Positions 27,423 through 40,001 are shown, counted from the first letter of the stretch. The stretch is 64,000 bases of DNA from Paulinella micropora (GCA_009731375.1 BJOX01000215.1:612583-676582); one strand, 5' to 3'. The notes: generated by a model not told the origin, from the letters alone. Program-made: numbers and translations.

Positions 27423-30400
27423 TCAGAACCACGCCGAGTGGCGGTGCAGCCAGCACACTTGCCACTTGTCTAGCGCACGGGGTGAATCCAGCGTTGCGCC
27501 TGCAACACGCGCACACACGTGCATGCAAAAAAGCAGTAACAGGCCTTTGGATAAAAGTGAGAATGAACATATCCAACAAAAACTTACCTCTTGAACATCC
27601 TGCTTGTTCTGGTTCTTACTCATTTTTACCCGAAGGGTACTTTTCCACACGTTCCTGAGCATCTTCGGCCGACAGCCGGGGCTTCTTAGAAGAAGACCCT
27701 TGTGCCTGTCGTTCCTCTCCCTGCTTGCGCTTTTGTGCTTCACTCCAGTCCTCGACGCCAGCAATTTGGCGCGCCTGCGCTCCGCCTTGCGACCCTCCTT
27801 GCGACCCTCCTTGCGACCCGCCTTGCGCTCCGCCTTGCCATTCGCCTCTAGCATCTTTTCGATTGCGCACCTGATTTTCTCTGTGTTATCTTGCGTCGCT
27901 GCCAAGGACAAAACCCTTTCCTGCCACTCCTCGACGCTGAGGCTTTCGTTGAGGCTCTCGCTGGGTCCCGAATCCGAGCCGGCATCTGTAGTGCCAATCA
28001 GCCATTTGTCGTACTCGGCTTTTGGTACGATCCGCATATTTACGATGCCAAACGCTTTGAGCCGGCCCGCATCCTTGTGTGCCTTGTTCTTACAGTTCAC
28101 ATACCAGCACAGGCCCTCTCGACAGACTCCTGTGGGTTTGCACTCGTGTCCTGGCTCGGACTTGCTGCGCGGGCAGTAGACGCAGTAGTTGACGCGCCCG
28201 TCTCTTTTGTGAGCACCTCTGCCAGCGCCTAAGCCCGTGAGTGGGGGAAACACCTCGAAATCATTTTGGCGCAATGTGCGCTGGGGAATATTTCCTGCCG
28301 CCTTGAAAGTAGGTTGTTTCAGCTCCTTTAAGTACCCCTCATACGCCGAGATAAAGTCTTCCCACAGAGTAAGGCGTCCTTTATCTGGGATCACCCCGTG
28401 CTCCTTGGACCCCTCGTGCAGGAACCGCGCCAATACGTTCATGCGGGATTCGACGTATTTCTGGTTTTGCCGAAGCTCTTCAGGTGCTATATCTTGCCAG
28501 AAGTCAGCGCCCGGTTTCTCTTGTACAGCTATGCGATAGCGAGCAATGCAGCGTAGAAGAAGGTAGGGCAGCTCACTTTTGGCAATACGTTCCTTCAAGT
28601 CGGACTGGACTCTTCCAGGAATCAGAAGCCACAGAAACAGCGCAAGTCGTCGCTTCCACTGCCCTTGTTTGTCGTCGTAGTTCATAACCCAGTTGCCGGC
28701 CATGATCGCGGGCGATTTCCATCGAAGGTGTGTCACAGCTGTCTTGTTCTTACGGGGGACTGCTACGTTCTCTCCCGTGATGCAGCTCTGCATGGTCGCC
28801 TGATCTAGAACACTCGCAAAGTCTTGTGGCAGGTCCATACACATTACGATTTCCTTCTGATAAAGGCCTTCCAGGCCAAAGTGCTTTTCCATATTCGTAG
28901 ACATTACCCCAACCTTACCCAAAGGCTTCATAAGCGCAATAAGCTCCAACACTGTGCCCTTCCCCGCGCCGCCGTCTCCCAGCAAAAACGGCATAACCTG
29001 CCAATTATCAAATTCTCCGAGGCTGTACATCAGCCTCCCAACGAGCACTTCGAACACGTGGCCCATTTCTTCGCTTAGCTGAAGCTTCAGCATCTTCGAC
29101 CAAAGGGGCGTAAGGTATTCGTCGCCTTGGTTTTGAGCTTCCGCCAGTTTTTCGAAATCTATTTCGAAATCATAAAAGTGGTCAGTAAACGGCGCGGACT
29201 CGCCTTTTTCCTTGAAGTCAGCCCAGGTACGGTACTCCAAGGTCTTGATGTTGAACGAGCAATTACGGAAGCTGATCCAATCGCTGCGGATCGAAGACGG
29301 GGTCATTAGCGGGAAGAAAGGATGTGATACACGGGCTAGGTACTTATCCAGAGTGTCATTGCCCGCCCTGACATTGTTGGTGTAGTAGAGCGAAGACCCG
29401 AGCACCTCGGCAATGTAGGTTATATAATCGCTCGAATATTCGTACACCCCGGGGATGACCGTATGGGGCTTTAAGATAAATCCTTCGTATCGCAGTAGCT
29501 TGTTCTCTGAGCCATGGCGCACCAGCAGCTCGCGGCAGCATTCCGTATCATTGGCCAACTTGTTCAGATTAACAGGGCCATAGAGCTTCTTTTTGTCCTC
29601 GATCGTAGGTAAGTAGCTGTCGCTATGAAACTCGACGTCGAGCCCAGCACCTCTTTTACGTGAGCCCGAATACTCGCCAGCCTCGCGCTCGTAAAGACAC
29701 TCTCCCCGCGCCTATGTAGTTTGCTTTCTACTAGCAGTTCATCGTACTTGTAAACCCCGGTGTAAAGAGCCTGGGAGCGCAGGTACCTCATGACAGCCAT
29801 CATGATCTTCAGTTCTTCTCGCTGGTAGACGTACGAGACAAAGGTAGCTAGCTTGTTGGGTTTGTCGCCGAGTGACTGCACCAAAGCCCACACCTCCGCA
29901 AAGACATCCAAGCGTTTGAACTGCTCCCCCAGGCTCTTGCAAGCCTGCGACCAGTCGCGCATGAGCGGGCAATCGATCAGGTAGTCGCTCCGCACAGACT
30001 TTTGGTTGATCACCGAGTTGAACTGCTTTTTGGCCCACTTTCTATTAGCAAGAGTATCCTCTCTGCCGACCTGCTCCAAAAACAGCTTTTGCATTGATTC
30101 CCTCTCACCGTTCACGTACTTGCTAAACAGAGCTGGCACCTTCACCCCCTCTCTGTCTGCAATCTGCACCAGAATAGTGGCTGCGGCATTGCTTATGTCG
30201 ATCGATTCGTAGTAGTTGCCAGAGACAAGACGCGTTATCCATTTCGGAACATTTCCAATCGAACCTTCCCCGAAAGCCCTCCCTTTCTTGTCATGTTTGC
30301 CTGGCATGTACTCGACAGGGTTTCGAGTATGACCGCAGGACTCCAACAGCGCGTTGACATTCGGCTCCCACTCGTTCAGGTCTTCTAGCATGGAGATCGT

Positions 30401-30511
30401 TTTTAGCATCTTCTTGTCCATGCGTTGGCTTAGCGTAAAAATCGGCTTGGGAGTCTCTTCCTCGTCGTCGGCATCACTGTTGTCTCTCTCGGCTGGCTTT
30501 TTTCTAGGCAT
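27423..30511 (-). CDS. D5-like superfamily 3 DNA helicase, frameshifted
   Basis: An ATG at 30511 starts about 285 codons. The protein then continues in another frame, with the switch between about 29640 and 29690, because the next open frame lacks an ATG and reads back sensibly through the junction. The helicase core has Walker A (LLGDGGAGKGTVLELI, near residue 515 of the joined protein), Walker B (EIVMCMDLPQDF) and motif C (SPAIMAGNW): the SF3 pattern of poxvirus D5-like and giant-virus primase-helicases. These form hexamers that unwind DNA ahead of the fork. A cysteine/histidine cluster follows the core. Near the 3' end a 12-bp repeat is open in two frames; the frame ending at 27616 looks more natural than the one ending at 27423. 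Confidence 0.85.
27778..27840 (-). repeat. Tandem 12-bp coding repeat at the end of the D5-like gene
   Basis: Units of CTTGCGACCCTC (plus strand) or close variants encode either Gly/Gln/Ser or Arg/Lys/Glu repeats, depending on frame. It is a likely slippage site. Confidence 0.75.
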
Positions 30512-30640
30512 GACAGCTCTTGCCTAAAAACCCTACGCAAGAAAAAAAATCAAAAGTTAGCTTTCACTGGCAACTTCACATGAAGTGACTATATATTTAT
30601 GCAAAAGAAAAAGCAAAGGGCTCTGTAACTGCTCTTGTTT
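30512..30640. other. AT-rich leader of the D5-like gene
   Basis: ACTATATATTTATG at 30588-30601 is a possible promoter element about 80 bases upstream of the ATG on the minus strand. Confidence 0.4.
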
Positions 30641-32285
30641 ACTTTCCTGGGTTTAATAAAACCCAAGAATGACTTGGGCACTGTCCCGAAACCGCCGGGG
30701 GTGGTCTTGCAATTTTTTTTACAGAAACCCCTGCACAGGCAAGGGTCGGGGGGTGCTCGGGCGGGGTGTTGCGACCCCCTCCCCCCTCCCCTCCGTCTAC
30801 ACAAACCCCTGCTCGGGGCGGGGGTCGGGGTGCTCGGGCGGCGTGTCCATGGTTTTTTTTGAGTCAAGAAACATAAAGTTTTTAAGATTTTTTTGGTTGG
30901 TCTTGCAATTTTTTTTACAGAAACCCCTGCACAGGCAAGGGTCGGGGGGTGCTCGGGCGGGGTGTTGCGACCCCCCCCCCCCCCCCCCCCCCCCCCGTCN
31001 NNNNNNNNNACACAAACCCCTGCTCGGGGCGGGGGTCGGGGTGCTCGGGCGGCGTGTCCATGGTTTTTTTTGAGTCAAGAAACATAAAGTTTTTAAGATT
31101 TTTTTTGGTTGGTCTTGCAATTTTTTTTTACAGAAACCCCTGCACAGGCAAGGGTCGGGGGGTGCTCGGGCGGGATGTTGCGACCCCCCCCTCCCCTCCG
31201 TCTACACAAACCTCTGCTCGGGCGGGAGTCGGGGTGCTCGGGTGGGGGTTGCTGAAAAAATTGCAAGACCAACCAAAAAAAATCTCAAAAACTTTATGTT
31301 TCTTGACTCAAAAAAAAAGTGGACACGCCGCCCGGGCGGGGGGTCGGGGTGCTCGGGCGGGGTGTTGCGACCCCCCCCCCCCCCCCCCCCCCCCCCCNNN
31401 NNNNNNNCTACACAAACCCCTGCTCGGGGCGGGGGTCGGGGTGCTCGGGCGGCGTGTCCATGGTTTTTTTTGAGTCAAGAAACATAAAGTTTTTAAGATT
31501 TTTTTGGGTGGTCTTGCAATTTTTTTTTACAGAAACCCCTGCACAGGCAAGGGTCGGGGGGTGCTCGGGCGGGATGTTGCGACCCCCCCCCCCTCCCCTC
31601 CGTCTACACAAACCTCTGCTCGGGCGGGGGTCGGGGTGCTCGGGTGGGGGTTTCTGAAAAAATTGCAAGACCCACCAAAAAAAATCTCAAAAACTTTATG
31701 TTTCTTGACTCAAAAAAAAAGTGGACACGCCGCCCGGGCGGGGGGGCGGGGGTGCTCGGGCGGGGTGTTGCGACCCCCCCCCCCCCCCCCCCCCCCCCCC
31801 CTNNNNNNNNNNACCTCTGCTCGGGCGGGGGTCGGGGTGCTCGGGTGGGGGTTGCTGAAAAAATTGCAAGACCCACCAAAAAAAATCTCAAAAACTTTAT
31901 GTTTCTTGACTAAAAAAAAAAGTGGACACGCCGCCCGGGCGGGGGGTCGGGGTGCTCGGGCGGCGTGTCCATGGTTTTTTTTTAGTCGAGAAACATAAAG
32001 TTTTAAAGATTTTTTTGGGTGGTCTTGCAATTTTTTTTACAGAAACCCCTGCACAGGCAAGGGTCGGGGGGTGCTCGGGCGGGTTGTCGCGACCCCCCCC
32101 CCTCCCCTCCGTCTACACAAACCCCTGCTCGGGGCGGGGGTCGGGGTGCTCGGGTGGGGGTTTCTGAAAAAATTGCAAGACCAACCAAAAAAAATCTCAA
32201 AAACTTTATGTTTCTTGACTCAAAAAAACCCCTCGACACACCGCCCGAGCACCCGCGACCCCCGCTCAGCCAGGGGTTTTTCCCC
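30641..32285. repeat. Complex array of direct and inverted GC-rich/AT-rich repeats
   Basis: A module of about 200 bases is repeated. It comprises an AT-rich block (TTGGTCTTGCAATTTTTTTT), ACAGAAACCCCTGCACAGGC, a G-rich block (GGGTCGGGGGGTGCTCGGGCGG), a C-run, a CTACACAAACC block, another G-rich block, and GAGTCAAGAAACATAAAG followed by a T-run. Direct copies of the AT block occur near 30700, 30898, 31110, 31510 and 32020. Inverted copies occur near 31250, 31660, 31855 and 32170. Ns interrupt at 31000-31009, 31398-31407 and 31803-31812. The alternation would fold into large hairpins and the G-blocks could form quadruplexes. A replication origin, a genome-end or concatemer junction, or a recombination hot spot are all possible. 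Open frames here are by-products of the repeats. Confidence 0.9.
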
Positions 32286-32806
32286 AATCCTTTTTTTGGG
32301 AAAAAATGGCCGCGGCAGACCCCCCCTATCCCCGAGTTCTTAGGATACAGGGTACGGTTTCGTCACCAAACCCCTGCACGCTCACCCCCCGACCCCGGCC
32401 CCAGCCGCGTCGTGCCCAAGCTGTTGCGCGCCCCCACCCTCCCTCAAGNNNNNNNNNNNNNNNNNNNNNNNNNNNNNNNNNNNNNNNNNNNNNNNNNNNN
32501 NNNNNNNNNNNNNNNNNNNNNNNNNNNNNNNNNNNNNNNNNNNNNNNNNNNNNNNNNNNNNNNNNNNNNNNNNNNNNNNNNNNNNNNNNNNNNNNNNNNC
32601 CCCCCCCCCCCCCCCCCCCCCCGATTCCCCCTTCAGCTGTCTCCCCGGCCCCGCGAGCTAATTGTGCAAACTAAATCGCACGGGAAAGTACGAAAAAAAA
32701 TTTATTAAAAAAAAACAACAAAAGTCTCAAACTAATAAGTCTTGTACATATTCTAAAATTGACCAAGTTTTTTTTTTGCTTTTTTTTTCAATGTCTTTGT
32801 CGAACT
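32286..32806. other. Repeat-array edge, N gap and C-tract
   Basis: Low-complexity C-rich sequence surrounds Ns at 32449-32599 and a C-run at 32600-32622. No gene is seen. Confidence 0.7.
32701..32706 (-). terminator. AATAAA poly(A) signal on the minus strand
   Basis: TTTATT lies 101 bases beyond the TAA at 32807. Confidence 0.45.
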
Positions 32807-35199
32807 TTAAGTCATCAAGTTCGAGCCAGAGACATTGGCGCCCGTCATGTCGACCAAGGGCGCCAGCAGCCGCGTTCGCAGCTGCTTCCAGTGGGTGTGG
32901 TTGTAGTGCGCCGACAGGACAGCATCCACGTGGATCTCGAGCTCGTGGCACAGCAGGTCCAGACGTCGCAAGGGCTTTGTGTCTTCGATCACATAGCCGG
33001 AAATTTCGCTAGGCAACGCCTGCCAGCACTGGTCGTGCCTGAGAGCCGCCAGGGTTTCTTGGAGCTCGCACCAGATCCTGTTCGACGGAGGGTGCACGGA
33101 GTGTGCGCCGCGTCCTCGAGGCGATCGAACAGCACCGCCGCGTAGGCTGCCAGCCTGCGCCGCACCTTGCTGCCCTGGAACCACGGGCGCGCATAGGGCC
33201 ACCGGTCGTTAGCGAACGGCATCGTGTTCTTGGCGAGGATCGCAAGCGGCCGCTCCGAACGCACCGCGTCCGCGTCGCCCAGCGTGCCGGAGCAGACCAG
33301 GAAGGTCCACAGCTCGGGCCACACCCCCGGCGGAGCGGCGCGGCACCTTACACCCTGTGCCGCGGCCGCCACCGCGGCCGCCGCGAGAGAGCGCCGAGCC
33401 CTGGCGGCGCTCAGCCACAGCGTGAAGTTCTTGACGCCGTAGGCTACCTCGCCCCGCGGCGAGCGGAAGCAGCGCAGAATCGAGAACTGCCGCAGCCCGT
33501 GGGTAGGCAGCGCGGGCCCGCGCGGCGGCCACAAGGGCGGAGGCCCCGCAGCATCACCGTCGTCGTCGGCGCGGGCCGGCAGGTCAAGCAGCCAGAAGCG
33601 GCCGCAATGGAGCGGCACGCCCGACGAGCACAGCCCGTGCCATACTAGGCGCTGCAGTTCCAAAAGGCCCGGCAAATAACATCGCGCTTGCTCTTGCTCC
33701 AGTAGGTAACCTTGGAGCCGGAAGCTGTAGAAAGAAAACTCTTGGGTGGCGCCGAGCGCGCCCGGCCTCGCGAACAGGCGCTGGTACGAGCGGCCCCAAG
33801 CCAAGATCCGCCGGCGCTGCACTTGCTCGTCGTCGTCGTCCTTGTCGAGGTCGTCGTCGTCGGCTGCGGCGGGCGGGGGGCGCAGGGCCAGCGTGACCCC
33901 CAGCCTGGACGGGGGGCGCGGCCCGCCGCAGCTCCAGACCTGTGCCAGCACGGCGCCGGCGGGCCAGTCCTGCGAGTGCCAGGGCGGGCTGCGGTCGACT
34001 AGCGTCAAGTGCGCGGGCGCCAGGAGCCGCAGGGCCTCCAGGTCGGCGGCGCTCGGCTGGTCCCACAGGTCGAGTCTGAGCAGCCGCAGGTCCAGAAAAG
34101 AAGGGGAGGCGCCGCCACGGGGCAGGAGCGCCCGGCGCAGCTGGTCCAGGACGCCGCGCTCCCAGCGCGCAATGTGCTCGTGGTTAGGCAGTTCCGAAGT
34201 GCTGTCCAGGCAGACGCCCAGGCCGAGGACATATGTCTGCAGCGCGGGGGTGCAGGCGCGGTCCCAGTCGAGCCCGCCCGCGTCTTCGTCGTGAGCGAGT
34301 TGCTGCAGCAACAAGATGAGGTCCTGCGGCGGCAAGCAGCCCCCGGCGACCACGCGCTGCAGCCGCGGCCAGCACACCGCCCGCGCTCCCACCGGTAGCA
34401 CCAGGCCTTCTTCTACGTCCGTGACGTAGGCGCCTGCGAAACTCGCCAAGACTTCGCACACCTCGAGCGTCGGGGCCAAGAGCTCAAAGCCCTCGCCCCA
34501 CAAACGAGGGTCGCTGCAGTCGACCAGTCGCAGGCACCGCAGGGGCGGCACGGGGCCCGGCTGCGGCCACAGCGCGCTGACCCCGTGCGGCCCAAAGTAC
34601 ATCGAGTCCAAGTGCAGTTCTTGCAAGCCGAGGAGTAGCAGGCGCAGCGCCTCTTCGAGCGGCGGCCTGATAGTGGCTGCGAACTCTTCGAAGTCACACT
34701 CGTTCCGTAGCGTGACAGACAAAGCCTGGAGCGGGCCCGCGCCACAGCAGTCTGCCCAAGCGCCCAGGAGCTCGGCGGCCGCGTACGAGTCGCAGTCCAG
34801 GGATAGGCGCGTGACGTGGCGGAACCAGGGCAGGGCCAGCCGCAACAGGCGCCGCTTGCGCGGGAGCAGCGGCGCCTGTGCGGGGTTATGGTCCCGGTCG
34901 TACTCGAGCGTGAGCGACGTGCAGAGCTGAGGGTAAACCTCGGCAGCGGCCTCGGCGGCCGCCACGACTTGTTCGGGCAGGTCGGTCTGGGACGTGGCAT
35001 CGTTTAGGGCCAGCGCTAGCCATCGCTGCGGCAACATGTAGGCACGCAGCTGCTGCTGCCAGCCCCTCGACGCCCGCAGCAGCGCTACTAGTTCTCGTCG
35101 CGCCAGCAGCCCGACCCCGTGCGAGAAAAACACTTCCTGCCAGCCGCCCAGACTGGCACTACCAGCTTGGCCGGTGCAGTGGCGCTTGCGCGGTCGCAT
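32807..35199 (-). CDS. F-box/leucine-rich-repeat-like protein, frameshifted near its end
   Basis: From ATG 35199 the open frame runs to 32989, but its last ~40 residues are low-complexity. The -1/+1 alternative from about 33110 to TAA 32807 gives ordinary sequence (CELQETLAALRHDQCWQALP; LDLLCHELEIHVDAVLSAHY), so a frameshift near 33100 is likely. The N-terminus (FFSHGVGLLARRELVALLRA) is reminiscent of an F-box. Leucine-rich stretches recur (LLLGLQELHLDSMYFG, LRCLRLVDCSD, LDLRLLRLDLWDQP). F-box/LRR proteins recruit targets to SCF ubiquitin ligases and are common in giant viruses. The F-box call is tentative; the LRR call is firmer. Confidence 0.6.
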
Positions 35200-35211
35200 C
35201 TTGGGTTTTAA

Positions 35212-38129
35212 TTAAACTAATCCGCGGCGGGCTTTCTTGCAGTTTGTGCACTCTAGGCACTTGTGTGGCGTGGGCTTTGTAGTTCTAGAACTAGACAAGG
35301 CACGGTACAGTTTGTCCCGGAGGGGTTTGTTCTTACTCTCGGAGGTAGCTTCGCGGGCGACTTTCTGCAGCTGAGCGGCGAGGGCACTCTCGTTGTACCT
35401 AGAGGCACTCCCCCCCGCCCGCGCAGCAATGAGCGACTCCAGGGAACGCAAAATCAGGCGCCGATCGGCTGAGTTGTGTCCTCTTTGACTCCAAGTACAC
35501 TCGTAAATGAAATTCTGCACGCCCCACAGGACCGGCCGAGCGCCTGTAGGCAGGCCGGAGAAATCGCCTTTGAGCCTGTCAAACTTCATTTGCAGAGTAG
35601 CGTTGCACTGAACCTTCCCCTCGCCCAGAGTCTCCTCCTCGTCCAGAGTCGCCTTTTTCTTGAGCTTAACAAAGGTTCGGATGAAACAACCAAATTTTTT
35701 GCACAGATTTTCTTGTTTTGTATGAGTTGGTTTGTTTTGTAGCCAATCGTCAATCGTTTGCTGCGACGCCGCGCCCAGCAAACCATGCAGGACATGGATG
35801 TCCGCCAGCCGGAGGCAGCTCGTGCGTGCGTTGTATAGCTCCAGCAGGCACAGGAATTCGTTTTTTGTCAGGCACTCCCAGAATTGGACTTCTTGGCACT
35901 CACTGGTATTTATTGGCCAGAAGCGCTCTAAAGCCTGCTCTAGTGTCTGTCCTCTAGTTATGGCGTCGCCAACAATTTCCAGTTGGGCCGCGCCGTGATC
36001 GCTCAGCATGCTACGGAGCTGGGGCTCCGTAGTAGTACTTCTTCTGAGAGCAACTACAAAGTCAGCATGATCGGGAAGAGAGGAGGAAGCTTGGTCCTTG
36101 AGCGCTTCGGCCAGCGGCGCCAGTGCGTGGGTGCGGCTTTCCGTATCTGCCCAGATGCTGGGAGAAAAGTATCTGCTGCTGTTGGCCAGCAGCGCCAGGT
36201 GAGCCGAACCTGGAGCAGCTCCTGGCCTGCCGATCCCTCTTCTTTCCGCAAGCGGTACACCGCGATGTGCGAGACATCCGAGGGAGTAAACTCTTGGTGC
36301 TGCTTGGAGCCCAAGATCAAGCGCGCGTAGCGCTGCATGAGCAAAAAGAGCTCCCTCCACGCGCGGGGGGCCACCTCGGGGTCAGTCAAGTACTCCGCCA
36401 GCGTACCGTCATCCTCTGGCTGAGCTTGGCAGGCCAGCCCCCACCACTGGTTCTGCTTCTGGAGCACGCGATCGCACAGCCCAAGGACGCCCGTTAACAA
36501 CCGCCTCCTGTTTCCTTCCACGATCTTCGTCGCAGCCGATTCTTTTATTTCGCTGACAAAGCTTTCTCGAGCGCCGGGGGGGATCAGTGTCAAGCAGCAC
36601 GGTTCGCCTCCTACCTGGTTATCATACATATCCTTGCTCCACTTCTTGGCGTACAGGCAAGCATCCTTGTCATAGTCGGGCAAGAGTGCAAACGTCACCA
36701 TCGACGTGCGTCGTCGTCTGCCGTCTTCAGCCCGCGGATCCTGCTGCTGCAAAACCCAGAACGCTAGCTTCTGCGGGGACAGAAACTCTGCTTCCGCTTC
36801 CACCACCCCACGTGCGCCCGCCAATTTCTGGATTTGGAGGGGCAACTCTGCCCTCGTGTCGGGCTCTGTAACCCACCAAGGGACTTGGTGAGACTGCGCC
36901 GCCTGCTGTAGCTCGTAAATGAGCCGAAGGATAGACGGCGCAGCGCCGCCTTGGCCGCACTCGGCACACTCTCGAGTAGCTCGTACAACAACGCCAAGTA
37001 CCGCTCTGCCGCCACGGTCAGAGCTGGCTGTTCTTTGGCCAAGATGCTCCGTCAGCACGCCCGGAAAAGTGATACCCCAACATGCTCAGGAAGGTCTCGT
37101 ACTGCTGTCGGGCTTGGAAGCGCAGGTTGGCAACCAGGGCAATGGCGCTGCCCAGCGAGCCACCGCCTGGCCCCCACTTGGATTGCAACACCTGGACCCC
37201 CGTCGCAAATGCGGGCGGGGCCAGGACGCCCTTGGCATTCGCGAGCAGAGACACAAACATGCCCAGACCCAACTCTCGACTGCTGGGCGATTCCGAAGAA
37301 GAAGTTTCACTCTGCCGGAGACGCAGCAGCAACTCCAGCGACCGGATGCTCAGCTTGCTGGCGGGTGCATTCTTGGTGTATTCGTAGAGGTCCGCATCGC
37401 CAAACAGAACCCGCTGCTTGGCGGGCTCTCCTTGCTCGTACACCAGGAAATCTGCCGGCCAGGGATCGACCAGAACCGCATCGCTCTCCGGCTGAGTCGT
37501 GAGTTGGTTGACGAAGAAGCCCGCATAGGTCTCGAGTAGCTCGTAAGTAGCTAGGCAAGCCTGCTTCAAATTTTTAACCCTTGCTATTATCGGGCTTTCT
37601 TTGGTGTCAGTGACCTGTCTGTTCAACCAGGCACGCAGGTCGCCTGCTGCGTAATCCGCCTCCTCACGAAACAAGTAGATGGCGCTGCCTGGCTCGGCCT
37701 GGTCCATCTCCTTCTTGACTTCCTTGGCTTTGTTGGCTTTTTCTTGCAGGCCGCGTATGTCTGCGAGGAGCTTTTCTTGCTGGTCTTTCTGGGATGCTAG
37801 CTTTTGTACCGCTTCTTGCTCCTTTGAGCGCAGCGCTTCCAAGAAGTCATCCAACTCTTCGGGCGAGATCACTTGGTACTGCGGGTCACGGTAGGCGCAG
37901 ATATTTGGGGTCTTCATTGCTCGGGCCCACTCTAAGCGCGCCTTTGCGCGGTCCTCACTATCGTACACAAAAAAGCCAAAGCGGTGGACTAGTCTAGCGC
38001 TCCCGCTAGCACTAGCGCCAGCCCATGCCCTTGCATTCTAGCGGACATGATCTCCATCAACCTCGTGACCAGGCCGCTGAGCAACGTCGGCCTTCTCTGT
38101 GCGTCCGTAACCTTGTTCCTCTTCTGCAT
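35212..38129 (-). CDS. Unknown ~970-residue protein broken by about four frameshifts
   Basis: Consecutive overlapping open frames on the minus strand read as one protein. The likely start is ATG 38129; the frame changes near 37990, near 37030, near 36930 and near 36220, and the end is TAA 35212. Each internal frame lacks a credible ATG at its own beginning, and protein-like sequence crosses each overlap. A coiled coil (about 37880-37700 on the plus strand) is near the N-terminus; the C-terminus ends with a CxxC pair (CLECTNCKKARR). No family is recognised. Either base-calling indels in a real gene or a decaying pseudogene would explain it. The many breaks in one gene, while neighbours are cleaner, favour decay slightly. 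Confidence 0.5.
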
Positions 38130-39057
38130 CTTTTAAGGTAGAAACTCGGGAACCCCCCCCCCCCTTCCAACAAACGGGGCAGGGGAGGGGGGGGGGAGGG
38201 AGGGGNNNNNNNNNNNNNNNNNNNNNNNNNNNNNNNNNNNNNNNNNNNNNNNNNNNNNNNNNNNNNNNNNNNNNNNNNNNNNNNNNNNNNNNNNNNNNNN
38301 NNNNNNNNNNNNNNNNNNNNNNNNNNNNNNNNNNNNNNNNNNNNNNNNNNNNNNNNNNNNNNNNNNNNNNNNNNNNNNNNNNNNNNNNNNNNNNNNNNNN
38401 NNNNNNNNNNNNNNNNNNNNNNNNNNNNNNNNNNNNNNNNNNNNNNNNNNNNNNNNNNNNNNNNNNNNNNNNNNNNNNNNNNNNNNNNNNNNNNNNNNNN
38501 NNNNNNNNNNNNNNNNNNNNNNNNNNNNNNNNNNNNNNNNNNNNNNNNNNNNNNNNNNNNNNNNNNNNNNNNNNNNNNNNNNNNNNNNNNNNNNNNNNNN
38601 NNNNNNNNNNNNNNNNNNNNNNNNNNNNNNNNNNNNNNNNNNNNNNNNNNNNNNNNNNNNNNNNNNNNNNNNNNNNNNNNNNNNNNNNNNNNNNNNNNNN
38701 NNNNNNNNNNNNNNNNNNNNNNNNNNNNNNNNNNNNNNNNNNNNNNNNNNNNNNNNNNNNNNNNNNNNNNNNNNNNNNNNNNNNNNNNNNNNNNNNNNNN
38801 NNNNNNNNNNNNNNNNNNNNNNNNNNNNNNNNNNNNNNNNNNNNNNNNNNNNNNNNNNNNNNNNNNNNNNNNNNNNNNNNNNNNNNNNNNNNNNNNNNNN
38901 NNNNNNNNNNNNNNNNNNNNNNNNNNNNNNNNNNNNNNNNNNNNNNNNNNNNNNNNNNNNNNNNNNNNNNNNCCCCCCCCCCCCCCCCCTCTCCGCCCGC
39001 CGAGCGCTGCCGCTGCCGCTCGGCGGGGTTGCTTTCCCTTCTAAGCAAAACAAAGTC
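38130..39057. other. Poly-G/C tracts and 767-base N gap between divergent genes
   Basis: C- and G-runs at 38154-38205 lead into Ns at 38206-38972 and a C-run at 38973-38989. This is the largest gap in the window; it could hide a small gene. Confidence 0.85.
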
Positions 39058-39968
39058 ATGATTAGTGAAAGTGCCCGCCACCACGCCATGGGCGTGATGG
39101 TCCTGTACGTGCGGCACCTGCTGGTGACCAAGAACGTCAAGTGGGTGAGCCAAGACGACGAGGCTCTGGCGGACGAGGTGTTTAGCTCGGCAGTGCCGTG
39201 GGTCGACGTGCTGAGCAGCCTGGAGCTGCGGCAGGCGCGCGCGATCCTGTATTCACAGGCGCGGGCGAGCCGCGCGGGGGGTGCTTGCCTAGGGGTGCTG
39301 GCCTGTTCGCCGATGCCGCGCGCCATGCTCACGGCGCTGCTGGTGGCCGGCCACTACGCGCACGAACACGGCCTGTGCATCCGAGTGCTGCACGAATTTT
39401 CCCCCGCCACGACGAAGACGACGGCGCCGCCGCCGCCGCCGCCTGCTCGAGAGGACGCGCTGCGCACTGTGGAAATCACGCTCGCACAGCTGGCCGGCCG
39501 CTACCGCGATACCGCGCACGAGTACTTGTTCCTGCTACGCAACTGCCGCCGCCTGCTGTCGCTGGCTCCTGCGAATCAGCCGCCGCCGCCGCCTCCTCCT
39601 CCTCCCACTGCCGCCCGCGCCGGCGCGCCGGGCTGGCTGTGCATCTTCACGCACAGGAGCTACATCATGAACTACGTCTCTGGTGGCGTCTGGGCGCCCA
39701 ACCTCTCGGTCTGGTGCCAACACGCGCGAAGAACAAGAAGCACAGGCGCGCGACCGTCCCCCGAGGCTGATCTGCGCTTGTGCCCACCCGTCAGGGTCGC
39801 TGAGGGGCTGGCACAGATCCCCACAACCGAGCACCTGGAGGCCAAGAGACTTTGCAAGGAATGGGTCCAGCAGCTAATATACTGGCGAGGTGTGCCTACC
39901 CGCACGTACGCTCGGGCCCTGTTGCAGCCCGCTGCCGCGGGCTGGAAGGGAAGCAGGAGGGGGGGGGG
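39058..39968 (+). CDS. Unknown ~300-residue protein, 3' end lost in a gap
   Basis: An ATG at 39058 starts a soluble, helical protein with two proline runs (near residues 122 and 177) that probably separate three small domains. The frame runs into a palindromic element and a 10-N gap at 39969, so the natural C-terminus is unknown. No family is recognised. Confidence 0.55.
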
Positions 39969-40001
39969 NNNNNNNNNNGGGGCAGCATGCCCCCCCCCCG
40001 G
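39926..40001 (+). repeat. Palindromic element, copy B, containing a 10-N gap
   Basis: It begins AGCCCGCTGCCGCGGGCTGG and after the Ns continues GGGGCAGCATGCCCCCC. It occupies the 3' end of the upstream open frame. Confidence 0.75.

Noticed and set aside
30641-32285. CRISPR array
   Set aside because: Repeats are long, occur in both orientations and are separated by related, not unique, sequence; no cas-like genes are nearby.
38038-39332. Minus-strand open frames spanning the large N gap
   Set aside because: They are open only because Ns are translated; their sequenced ends are antisense to the 39058 gene or low-complexity.
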